From: CAYJXJ01 sp964374095
GTDB lineage: Bacteria; Elusimicrobiota; Elusimicrobia; UBA1565; UBA9628
DNA length: 5,154 nt
NCBI GenBank assembly: GCA_964374095.1
Contig: CAYJXJ010000261.1
Coordinates: forward strand, 1 to 5,154
Direction: 5' to 3'
Notes under the pieces: model-generated
Seen by the model: the letters and a program-made list of their open reading frames with translations, nothing else
Database searches by the model: none
What the model was told of the DNA's origin: nothing
Translations under genes and position numbers: made by a program
Part shown: positions 1-5,055 of the stretch, in pieces
Layout of the letters: every line of letters starts with the position of its first letter
Position numbering within the stretch: the stretch's first letter is position 1

Positions 1-1
1 G

Positions 2-89
2 GATGGCTCAGTTCAGGCCATGGACGGTAGCCCACACCTTCGTGCCATGAGCCATAAAAAGGCGGGGGGGTCCCGGACTCCATCATGTC
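2..89 (+). pseudogene. Upstream part of the VOC gene, apparently out of frame across a G7 run
   Basis: The frame of the downstream VOC gene continues upstream of its first ATG (90) as G-P-G-L-H-H-V at about 69-89. This matches G-P-G-L-H-H-V in the second domain of the same protein, so these bases are coding by homology. That frame then meets a TGA at 48-50. The +2 frame is open from the window edge through 2-70 and reads D-G-S-P-H-L-R-A-M-S-H-K-K before the run of seven G at 64-70. Removing one G would join the two frames smoothly (K-K-A-G-G-P-G-L-H-H). This is either a real frameshift mutation or a homopolymer sequencing/assembly error. I see no better gene here. The weak point is that the upstream residues only loosely resemble a VOC domain. 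Confidence 0.45.
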
Positions 90-677
90 ATGCTTGACGT
101 GGAGGGCCTTCCGGGCGTGGTCGGGTGGCTGAAGGGACGAGGGATTCGCCTACTGGGTGGAATCGAGGAGCGCCCCCATCAGCTTCAGGCTTTCATTGAT
201 CCCAAACAGTCCCATGGCGGCCTCATAGAACTGGGAGAGACCTGGGGCAGGACCGGAGCCCGCCGGTCAAGACCGGGAGACCCTCAACTAGACCATGTGA
301 GTTGGGCCGTTGAGCACATGGACGCAGCGCGGTCCTTTTTTGGGCTTTTGGGGCTTGAGGTGACCTCGGCGGGACGGGATACGCCTGTGTTCGGCTGCGA
401 TCATGCCGGAGTGCGTGTATCGCCCGTTAGGATCAGCCTCAAGGCTCCCGCCGGCGAGGGGCCGTTCGCCCGCTATCTGGCCAAGCATGGACCTGGGCTG
501 CATCACGTGATGTTCGAGGTCGCGGATCTCCAGGCTGCGGCCGCGGCGGTTCGAGAGGCGGGATTCCGCCTGACTCCCGAGCAGCCGATTCCCGAATCCC
601 ACCAAACCACTTGGTTCGTCCATCCGAAAGATGTCGAAGGCATGTTGGTGGAATTAGGGCAACCCAGGCGCCGGTGA
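90..677 (+). CDS. VOC (glyoxalase/bleomycin-resistance/dioxygenase superfamily) protein, tandem domains, 5' incomplete
   Basis: This is probably a cytosolic metal-dependent VOC enzyme of the methylmalonyl-CoA epimerase / 4-hydroxyphenylpyruvate dioxygenase-like type. Residues 1-50 are the rear half of one VOC domain (W-L-K-G-R-G-I-R, then G-G-L-I-E-L-G-E with Glu48). Residues 67-190 form a complete second domain: L-D-H-V (His69), G-L-H-H-V (His138/139) and V-E-L-G (Glu188), the usual His/His/Glu metal-ligand pattern. The first ATG is at 90, but homologous sequence (G-L-H-H-V) continues upstream, so the true protein is longer. It is probably broken by a frameshift near 64-70 and begins outside the window. 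The substrate cannot be told from the sequence. The stop overlaps the GTG of the glycosidase gene (GTGA), so the two are likely co-transcribed, although no metabolic link is obvious. Confidence 0.8.
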   Translation: MLDVEGLPGVVGWLKGRGIRLLGGIEERPHQLQAFIDPKQSHGGLIELGETWGRTGARRSRPGDPQLDHVSWAVEHMDAARSFFGLLGLEVTSAGRDTPVFGCDHAGVRVSPVRISLKAPAGEGPFARYLAKHGPGLHHVMFEVADLQAAAAAVREAGFRLTPEQPIPESHQTTWFVHPKDVEGMLVELGQPRRR

Positions 678-2935
678 GGCTTCAAGAAACCGTTGGTTTT
701 CGCTTGCTGGTCCTGGCCGTTTTGCTGACCATGCCGGGCAGCGCGGCGGTCTCCCTGGAGGTTCGGGCCGAAGACCTGCTGCGCCGCATGACCCTTGAGG
801 AGAAGGTCGGGCAGATGACCCAACTCACCCTCGGCGCGCTCATGTCCGACAAGACCCTGCCCGACGGCTCGCGCGCGCTCGATCCCGTCAAAGTTCAGGA
901 GGCGCTGACGCGCCGGGGCGTCGGGTCGGTCCTGAACGTCGGCCACGACCGGGCCTATACGGCCCAGAGATGGCGCGCGATCATCCTGGCCTTACAGTCG
1001 GCGGCGCGTCGAACGCGCCTCAAGATCCCGGTCCTCTACGGCATCGACGCGATCCACGGGGCGGGATACACCACGGGCGCCACCCTATTCCCCCAGCCCG
1101 TGGCCCAAGCCGCCGCCTTCGATCCCGAGTTGGTCCGCCGCATCGGGGAGGCCACGGCCGCGGAGGTCCGCGCCTCCGGCATCCCGTGGAACTTCTACCC
1201 GGTCATGGACCTGGGCCGTCAGCCCCGGTGGCCGCGCTTCTACGAGACCTTCGGCGAGGACTCCTGGCTCGCCGGGCGCCTCGGCGCGGCCTATGTCTCG
1301 GGCCTGCAGAGCCGGGGCGCCGCGGCCTGCCTCAAGCATTTCGTGGGCTATTCCATCCCCTTCTCGGGCATGGACCGCACCCCGGCCTTGCTGGATGAGC
1401 GGACCCTGCGCGAGTGGTTCCTGCCGCCCTTCGAGGCCGGGGTCCGCGCCGGGGCCATGACCGTCATGGTCAACTCCGGCGAGATCTCAGGCGTGCCCGG
1501 CCACGCCAACCGCCGGCTGCTGACCGAGGTCCTCAAGGGGGAGCTGGGCTTCTCGGGTCTGGTGGTGTCGGACTGGGAGGACGTCAAACGCCTGCACACG
1601 CGCGACCGCGTGGCCGAGACTCCCAAGGAGGCGGTCAGGCTCGCGGTGATGGCCGGCGTGGACATGAGCATGGTGCCCGACGACTTCAGCTTCCCGGAAC
1701 ATCTGGCCGAGCTCGTGCGCGAGGGGAAAGTGCCCGAGTCCCGGGTCGACGACGCGGCGCAGCGCATCCTTGCGGTCAAGCTCAGGCTCGGGCTCTTCGC
1801 GGCGCCCGTCCCGTCGGATCCCTCCGGCATCGGCTCGGCTCAGGCCCGAGCCCTCAACCGCCGTGCCGCGGCCGCGGCCATGACCTTGCTGCGCAACGAA
1901 GGGGGGACCCTCCCCCTGCGCAAGGACATGAATGTCCTTGTGACGGGACCCGCCGCGGACTCGCGTTCTACGTTGAACGGGGGCTGGACCATCTCCCACC
2001 GGGGGGACCGCGAGGAGCTCTACCCGCGCTCGACGCCCACCATCTTGGGGGCGATCCGCGCCAAGCTGGGGGCCTCCCAGGTCGTCTTCGTCCCCGGTTC
2101 CGGCTTCGACCGGCCCCTCGATATCCCGGCCGCGGTGTCGGCGGCCAAGAGCGCCGACGCCGTGGTCGTGGCGCTCGGCGAGCGTCCCTATTGCGAGACG
2201 CCGGGGCACATGGACCTCCTGGACATGACGCTCGACGCCGCCCAGCTTGACCTGGCGTCGGCCCTCATCGCCACCGGCAAGCCCGTGGCCGTGGTTTTGG
2301 TTTCGGGCCGCCCCCGGGTGGTGCGCCGCATCGCCGACACGGCGCCCGCGATCCTCATGGCGTATCTCCCGGGCGCGGAGGGAGGCCGCGCCGTGGCCGA
2401 GGTCCTCTTCGGCGACGCCGAGCCTTCCGGGCGACTGCCCTTCAGCTACCCCCGAGGCCCCAACGCCATGATGGCCTACGACCACAAGCCCCTGGAGGCG
2501 GACTCCTGGGGCCGTTCCGACTATGACCCCGAATGGCCCTTCGGCTGGGGACTCTCCTACACGACCTTCACCTATGCGGGACTGGCTCTGAGCGCGCAGG
2601 AGCTTGCGGTCGGCGCGGACCTCCGCGCCTGGGTCACGGTGGCCAACGCGGGCCGGCGGCGCGGGACCGAGGTCGCGCAGCTCTACGTGACCGACCTCTA
2701 CGGCAGCGTCTCGCGGCCCGTGCGCCAATTGCGCGGGGTCCAGCGCCTGGACCTGGCCCCGGGAGAAGCCCGGCGCGTCGCCTTCACCCTGCGGCCCGAC
2801 GACCTCTCCTTCATCGGAGCGGACAACCGCCGCGTCGTGGAGGCGGGGAGATTTCGCGTCACGATAGGCGACCTGCAAGCCGAATTCAGCCTCCTTGGGC
2901 CGCCCTCAGAGGCGCCGGCCCGCGCGGCGAGATAG
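674..2935 (+). CDS. Secreted glycoside hydrolase family 3 (beta-glucosidase / beta-xylosidase type)
   Basis: This enzyme hydrolyses terminal beta-linked sugars from oligosaccharides by the retaining GH3 mechanism. I place the start at GTG 674 (753 residues), not at the in-frame ATG at 611. The GTG overlaps the upstream stop by four bases, has AGG five bases upstream, and puts a signal peptide at the N terminus: Arg10, a hydrophobic run at about 11-20, and S-A-A before a likely cleavage near residue 25. The (beta/alpha)8 domain shows M-T-L-E-E-K-V-G-Q (39 on), G-I-D-A-I-H-G (123-129), R-W-P-R-F-Y-E-T-F-G-E-D (185-196), K-H-F (221-223) and V-V-S-D-W with the nucleophile Asp300. The alpha/beta sandwich domain carries G-E-R-P-Y-C-E-T with the likely acid/base Glu508. 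A fibronectin-III-like domain follows W-G-L-S-Y-T-T-F (from Trp625) and fills about 634-745. The Y-S-x-P-x-S-G-x-D-R-T-P-A segment after K-H-F and the V-N-S-G-E-I segment resemble Bacteroidetes-type and related GH3 enzymes. The length is normal and all catalytic residues are present. The exact sugar specificity is not determinable. Confidence 0.95.
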   Translation: MRLQETVGFRLLVLAVLLTMPGSAAVSLEVRAEDLLRRMTLEEKVGQMTQLTLGALMSDKTLPDGSRALDPVKVQEALTRRGVGSVLNVGHDRAYTAQRWRAIILALQSAARRTRLKIPVLYGIDAIHGAGYTTGATLFPQPVAQAAAFDPELVRRIGEATAAEVRASGIPWNFYPVMDLGRQPRWPRFYETFGEDSWLAGRLGAAYVSGLQSRGAAACLKHFVGYSIPFSGMDRTPALLDERTLREWFLPPFEAGVRAGAMTVMVNSGEISGVPGHANRRLLTEVLKGELGFSGLVVSDWEDVKRLHTRDRVAETPKEAVRLAVMAGVDMSMVPDDFSFPEHLAELVREGKVPESRVDDAAQRILAVKLRLGLFAAPVPSDPSGIGSAQARALNRRAAAAAMTLLRNEGGTLPLRKDMNVLVTGPAADSRSTLNGGWTISHRGDREELYPRSTPTILGAIRAKLGASQVVFVPGSGFDRPLDIPAAVSAAKSADAVVVALGERPYCETPGHMDLLDMTLDAAQLDLASALIATGKPVAVVLVSGRPRVVRRIADTAPAILMAYLPGAEGGRAVAEVLFGDAEPSGRLPFSYPRGPNAMMAYDHKPLEADSWGRSDYDPEWPFGWGLSYTTFTYAGLALSAQELAVGADLRAWVTVANAGRRRGTEVAQLYVTDLYGSVSRPVRQLRGVQRLDLAPGEARRVAFTLRPDDLSFIGADNRRVVEAGRFRVTIGDLQAEFSLLGPPSEAPARAAR

Positions 2936-2971
2936 AGGCCATGAGCAGACCCAGCAGGCAAAGGGGCGTCA
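2936..2971. other. Short gap between convergent genes, no clear terminator
   Basis: Only 36 bases separate the stop of the GH3 gene from the stop of the opposing ADP-ribosylglycohydrolase gene. I see no stem followed by a T-run on either strand. There is also no GTT or AAC box, so this is not an attC-like site of the kind found further right. Confidence 0.6.
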
Positions 2972-3778
2972 TCATCCGCCGTCCCCTAGGCCGGGGATGT
3001 CGGCAAGCGGAACACCGTATATTCCGGCGAAGGCGATGACTTCAGCGCGCAACGCGCCGTCCAGGCGATGCAGCACCTCGACCTGGATCGCCGCGGGCAC
3101 GCGGCCGTAGTGCGCTTCCGCCATGGCGCCCGCGATGCAGGCCAGGGTGTCGGCGTCGCCGCCCAACGAGACGGCGTTGCGCACGGCATCCTCGAAGTCG
3201 GTCGATTGGAGGAACGCCGCGGCGGCGGCGGGGACCGTGCCCTGGCAAGTCACATCGAAGCCGCCCCGGCGCCGCAGGGCGCTCAACCCCATCGAGCCAT
3301 CGTAGCCGAAGCGGTCGGACAGCAGGGCGGCGATCTGGTCCTTCGTCCGGCCGGCACGGGCGAGCCATACCGCCGCGGCCACCGCTTGGGCGCCCTTGAT
3401 CCCCTCGGGATGATTGTGGGTCATCTCCGCGCTCTTGGCCGCCTGGCATAATACAACGTCGAGGTCGTCGAACGCCCACCCGATGGCCGCGACCCGCATC
3501 GCCGACCCGTTTCCAAAACTGTTGTAAGGCGCCGCGTCGTCCTGAAACAGCCAGTCGTAGAACCAGCCACCGTACCCGGCGTTCGGGTAGCGGCGTCCCC
3601 AGCGTCGAATCGAAGCGCTGAAATCGCCGCCTTCCCGAATCGCGCTGGCGACGGCGACGGTGAGTACCGTGTCGTCGGTGAATGTGGAACCCGGCACGAA
3701 GAGCGGAAAGTCCTTGGCCTTCGCCGGCGTGCCCTCGTGCACGGACCCTATGACGTCGCCGGAAATCGCGCCGATCAC
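2972..3778 (-). CDS. ADP-ribosylglycohydrolase family protein (DraG/ARH type)
   Basis: This 268-residue protein belongs to the family that removes ADP-ribose from proteins or small molecules using a two-metal (Mg/Mn) centre. Visible family motifs are G-A-I-S-G-D-V-I-G-S (3-12), F-T-D-D-T (33-37, metal ligands), N-G-S-A-M-R (90-95), T-H-N-H-P-E-G-I-K-G-A (120-130) and S-L-G-G-D-A-D-T (204-211, metal ligands), followed by a glycine/alanine helix. Length and motif order are those of the compact bacterial/phage subfamily, and nothing essential is missing. The start is GTG, supported by a strong GGAGGGG five bases upstream. The gene converges on the GH3 gene. It starts about 20 bases beyond the crossover point of the attC-like site at 3793-3868, so it may be a cassette gene that lost its own attC, or the first chromosomal gene after the array. 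No ADP-ribosyltransferase partner is in the window. Its substrate (protein, nucleic acid or metabolite) is unknown. Confidence 0.92.
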   Translation of the reverse strand: MIGAISGDVIGSVHEGTPAKAKDFPLFVPGSTFTDDTVLTVAVASAIREGGDFSASIRRWGRRYPNAGYGGWFYDWLFQDDAAPYNSFGNGSAMRVAAIGWAFDDLDVVLCQAAKSAEMTHNHPEGIKGAQAVAAAVWLARAGRTKDQIAALLSDRFGYDGSMGLSALRRRGGFDVTCQGTVPAAAAAFLQSTDFEDAVRNAVSLGGDADTLACIAGAMAEAHYGRVPAAIQVEVLHRLDGALRAEVIAFAGIYGVPLADIPGLGDGG

Positions 3779-3783
3779 TCACG

Positions 3784-3790
3784 CCCCTCC
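3784..3790 (-). promoter_or_regulatory. Ribosome binding site of the ADP-ribosylglycohydrolase gene
   Basis: Minus-strand GGAGGGG lies five bases before the GTG at 3778. It decides the GTG start against the competing frame that would start at 3782. It lies inside the short leader between the attC-like crossover and the gene, as is common for cassette genes that carry their own ribosome binding site. Confidence 0.75.
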
Positions 3791-3792
3791 GT

Positions 3793-3868
3793 TGGTAACG
3801 CCTGGGTCAGCCGCCGCGGCTATAAGGCTATTCCTCCAGACTGCGGTCGGCTGTACCCGTTGTTGGCC
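3793..3868 (-). repeat. attC-like recombination site 1 (integron cassette site)
   Basis: Read on the minus strand, the outer boxes are GGCCAAC (3868-3862) and GTTACCA (3799-3793). Inside them a short unpaired spacer (3859-3861 against 3800-3803) precedes a 14-bp perfect stem: GGGT, CAGCCG and CCGC at 3804-3817 pair with 3843-3858. That stem is interrupted only by two single unpaired bases, T3847 and T3854, both on the same arm and six bases apart. Same-arm extrahelical bases at this spacing, an unpaired spacer between outer and inner boxes, and a variable terminal loop are the hallmarks of attC. The extra base sits directly after AGCCG, as I recall it doing in the aadA7-type attC. The loop contains GGCTAT twice (3818-3831). 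The outer boxes pair only over AAC/GTT, and the ends fit the GTTRRRY consensus loosely. The asymmetry orients the array towards the left. Confidence 0.65.
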
Positions 3869-3902
3869 CGTCAGTTCTGGCTAAACCTGTCATAGACTTT
3901 CC

Positions 3903-4160
3903 CTATGCCTCGTAAACACTGCTCCGGCGACCAACGGTCAAAATGAGAATTAGCAATTCTGACCTTCGGATCTTGTAGAGGATTCTCCAATCGCCCACCC
4001 GATAAGACCGGCGGCCACTGAGCAGGCCAGTGAGTGGCTTCCCGAGCTCCGGATGCTCAGACATCCTGCTGATGACCTTACGAACGCGCTCCTTGACGGC
4101 CACGTCCAGCCTGTTAATCCGCTTAGCCGCCTCCTCCGTGTAGATGACCCGGTAGATCAC
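3903..4160 (-). CDS. RelE/ParE superfamily toxin
   Basis: This 85-residue protein has the RelE/ParE fold pattern: a strand I-Y-R-V-I-Y-T, a helical pair (A-A-K-R-I-N-R-L at 11-18, then residues 20-34), P-E-L-G-K-P-L-T-G-L (37-46), R-S-Y-R-V-G-D-W-R-I-L-Y (51-62) and a C-terminal V-G-R-R-S-S-V-Y (76-83). In RelE-type members, ribosome-dependent mRNA cleavage relies on basic residues and a terminal Tyr; Arg51/54/59/78/79 and Tyr83 are present here. A ParE-like gyrase target cannot be excluded. It starts with GTG, overlapping the antitoxin stop by four bases (GTGA) with no good ribosome binding site of its own, so translation is probably coupled to the antitoxin. The protein looks intact. It is not a YoeB sequence, although the antitoxin and operator are of the Phd/YefM type. 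Confidence 0.9.
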   Translation of the reverse strand: MIYRVIYTEEAAKRINRLDVAVKERVRKVISRMSEHPELGKPLTGLLSGRRSYRVGDWRILYKIRRSELLILILTVGRRSSVYEA

Positions 4161-4405
4161 TTAAAGATGTCTTCGTGCTCTACAAGTCGCTGGGCGCGTT
4201 CGTCGTCTTCGGCCTTCAAAAGAGAGAGCATAAGTTTCTTATCCGCAAGGATTTCAAGGGTCTCTAACTCTTCCGGCGAGACGAGGACAGCTGAAGCCGC
4301 CCCATTGCGAGTGATGACCACGCGGCCGCGCTTCTTCTTGCCGAGAAATGCGACCATGGCGGGCAGGTGGGCCCGCACGTAGGAAACTGAGGCGATTTTT
4401 GTCAT
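4157..4405 (-). CDS. Phd/YefM family antitoxin
   Basis: This 82-residue protein has the family's N-terminal DNA-binding and dimerisation pattern: S-V-S-Y-V-R-A-H-L-P (6-15), then K-K-K-R-G-R-V-V-I-T-R-N-G-A-A-S-A-V-L-V-S (23-43), followed by P-E-E-L-E-T-L. The charged C-terminal tail (about 50-82, rich in Glu/Asp/Lys) is the usual toxin-neutralising part. It is expected to neutralise the downstream RelE/ParE toxin by binding it and, with the toxin, to repress this operon. The ATG start is fixed by GGAGGA eight bases upstream. The gene precedes and overlaps the toxin gene, the normal order, and the paired TGTACA operator lies just upstream. Confidence 0.92.
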   Translation of the reverse strand: MTKIASVSYVRAHLPAMVAFLGKKKRGRVVITRNGAASAVLVSPEELETLEILADKKLMLSLLKAEDDERAQRLVEHEDIFK

Positions 4406-4413
4406 AGAATGAA

Positions 4414-4419
4414 TCCTCC
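4414..4419 (-). promoter_or_regulatory. Ribosome binding site of the Phd/YefM antitoxin
   Basis: Minus-strand GGAGGA, eight bases from the ATG at 4405. It is much stronger than anything in front of the toxin GTG, which fits antitoxin excess over toxin. Confidence 0.8.
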
Positions 4420-4427
4420 ATCAACAG

Positions 4428-4448
4428 TGTACATGATATTGTACAATA
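4428..4448 (-). promoter_or_regulatory. YefM-type double-palindrome operator (two TGTACA cores)
   Basis: A short palindrome TGTACA (4428-4433) and a perfect 12-base palindrome TATTGTACAATA (4437-4448) have centres exactly 12 bases apart. The long one lies distal and the short one proximal to the antitoxin gene. The yefM-yoeB operator of E. coli is known to have a long and a short palindrome with TGTACA cores at this spacing, so this is very probably the autoregulatory site bound by the antitoxin and the toxin-antitoxin complex. A promoter -10 candidate lies inside the long palindrome. Confidence 0.75.
4438..4443 (-). promoter_or_regulatory. Candidate -10 box of the phd/yefM-relE promoter
   Basis: Minus-strand TACAAT differs from TATAAT at one base and lies inside the long operator palindrome, so bound repressor would cover it. 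Seventeen bases upstream is TTTATC, a weak -35. TATCAT, a few bases downstream, is an alternative -10. Confidence 0.45.
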
Positions 4449-4469
4449 GTGCCAGCCCCAGATAAAGCG

Positions 4470-4544
4470 GGCTAACGAACGGCTGAACGGCGGTGGCTAT
4501 TGACGTTCTTCACCGGCCGCCGCCCGTTCAAGCCGATGTTATCC
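4470..4544 (-). repeat. attC-like recombination site 2 (integron cassette site)
   Basis: On the minus strand the outer boxes are GGATAAC (4544-4538) and GTTAGCC (4476-4470), which pair at six of seven positions. The second box misses the GTTRRRY consensus at one base. An unpaired spacer (AT against GAA on the other arm) precedes an inner stem in which CGGCT, GAAC and GGCGG at 4480-4493 pair with 4520-4535. That stem is broken only by single extra bases at about 4530 and 4525, both on the arm nearer 4544. The extra bases lie on the same arm as in site 1, so both sites share one orientation. Total length is about 75 bases, within the attC range. TAACG (4473-4477) and GCTAT (4496-4500) have the same spacing as in sites 1 and 3. 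The site fills much of the divergent gap between the two toxin-antitoxin pairs. Confidence 0.7.
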
Positions 4545-4555
4545 ACCGGCCCCCA

Positions 4556-4564
4556 TGCTATAAT
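4556..4564 (+). promoter_or_regulatory. hicAB upstream promoter candidate (extended -10)
   Basis: TGCTATAAT is a perfect extended -10 (TG, one base, TATAAT). No good -35 is found at 16-18 bases, which extended -10 promoters can tolerate. The predicted start near 4571 would give a leader of about 44 bases and allow translation of both hicA and hicB. It begins just after attC-like site 2. Confidence 0.5.
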
Positions 4565-4581
4565 TCAACACAAGATTGGCA

Positions 4582-4610
4582 TTGACGTTTTGAGATTCCC
4601 AGGGTACACT
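4582..4610 (+). promoter_or_regulatory. hicAB proximal promoter candidate
   Basis: TTGACG (4582-4587) and TACACT (4605-4610) are separated by 17 bases. The start of transcription would fall about 4616-4618, in or at the hicA ATG (4615). The transcript would therefore be leaderless for hicA or lack its start codon while still carrying all of hicB. An inverted repeat GGGTA-CAC-TACCC (4602-4614) covers the -10 and reaches the ATG, and could be an operator. AGGG at 4601-4604 is the only ribosome-binding candidate for hicA, ten bases from the ATG. Confidence 0.5.
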
Positions 4611-4614
4611 ACCC

Positions 4615-4800
4615 ATGAAGGTTCGGGACGCAATCAAGCTCATTGAAGACGGCGGCTGGCATTTGGCCCGCACCAGGGGCGGCCATCGCCAATTCAAGCA
4701 CAAGTCCAAGCCTGGTTTGGTGACCATTGCGGGCCAGTTAGGCCATGATTTGCCGCCCGGAACCTTGAACAGTATTTTGAAACAAGCCGGACTAAAATGA
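4615..4800 (+). CDS. hicA: HicA-type mRNA interferase toxin
   Basis: A 61-residue HicA/YcfA-like double-stranded-RNA-binding-fold toxin that cleaves mRNA. The family pattern is almost complete: M-K-V-R-D-A-I-K-L-I-E-D-G-G-W (1-15), R-G-G-H-R-Q-F-K-H with the catalytic His24, K-P-G-L-V-T-I (32-38), then L-P-P-G-T-L-N-S-I-L-K-Q-A-G-L (46-60). Length is standard and the active-site His is intact, so the toxin should be functional. The gene precedes its antitoxin, as is usual for hicAB, and its TGA overlaps the hicB ATG (ATGA). Confidence 0.95.
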   Translation: MKVRDAIKLIEDGGWHLARTRGGHRQFKHKSKPGLVTIAGQLGHDLPPGTLNSILKQAGLK

Positions 4801-5006
4801 GCAAGTATCTTGTCGTCATAGAGAAAACGGAGCGAAATTTCGCGGCATATTGCCCCGATCTTCCGGGCTGTATTGCCACGGGAAAAACGAAACGCGAAGT
4901 TGAGAAGAATATTCGCGAGGCTATCTCGTTTCATCTTGAAGGGCTGAAAGAAGAGCGTCTTCCAATTCCTCCCCATACCGCGACGGCTGAATACGTTGCC
5001 GTCTGA
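4797..5006 (+). CDS. hicB: HicB-type antitoxin, short form without a DNA-binding domain
   Basis: A 69-residue HicB-like protein with a partial RNase H fold: Y-L-V-V-I-E-K (4-10), F-A-A-Y-C-P-D-L-P-G-C-I-A-T-G (15-29), then the helix T-K-R-E-V-E-K-N-I-R-E-A-I-S-F-H-L-E-G-L (31-50). It should neutralise HicA by covering its active site. The protein ends soon after L-P-I-P-P-H, so the C-terminal helix-turn-helix or ribbon-helix-helix domain of longer HicB proteins is absent. Short HicB forms are common, so this need not be a truncation, but direct self-repression of the operon is then less certain. It has no strong ribosome binding site, and the ATGA overlap implies coupling to hicA or reinitiation. 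Confidence 0.93.
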   Translation: MSKYLVVIEKTERNFAAYCPDLPGCIATGKTKREVEKNIREAISFHLEGLKEERLPIPPHTATAEYVAV

Positions 5007-5055
5007 CGTTTCGTCGTTCCTTGCACAAGCAATGTTCGTTTCTCTTTCACCGGGT

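Larger units (their letters stand above)
3799..4475 (-). mobile_element. Putative integron gene cassette carrying the Phd/YefM-RelE pair
   Basis: These are the bases between the predicted crossover points (G|TT) of attC-like sites 2 and 1, about 677 bases, a typical cassette size. The cassette holds one toxin-antitoxin operon in the same orientation as the array, with its own promoter/operator, and ends in attC-like site 1. Toxin-antitoxin cassettes with their own promoters are well known from large chromosomal integrons, where they are thought to stabilise the array. The boundaries are inferred from the sites and have not been shown by recombination. Confidence 0.55.

Noticed and set aside
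1414..2250. 278-residue plus-strand open frame inside GH3
   Set aside because: It is out of frame with an intact GH3 gene carrying all catalytic motifs, and is low-complexity Arg/Gly/Ala/Pro. It is a GC-driven shadow.
1487..2878. 463-residue open frame on the minus strand
   Set aside because: It is fully antisense to GH3, rich in Arg/Gly/His/Ala, and has no recognisable domain. Such frames are expected opposite high-GC genes whose third codon positions are G/C.
2895..2971. A further attC-like site closing the ADP-ribosylglycohydrolase gene as a cassette
   Set aside because: No GTT or AAC box and no bulged long stem occur between the two convergent stops.
3042..3782. 246-residue minus-strand frame overlapping the ADP-ribosylglycohydrolase
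   Set aside because: It is Arg-rich with no motif, whereas the other frame shows F-T-D-D-T and G-G-D-A-D-T and has the well-spaced GGAGGGG.
5025..5036. TTGC-ACAA-GCAA small inverted repeat downstream of hicB
   Set aside because: A four-base-pair stem with no following T tract is too weak to call a terminator.
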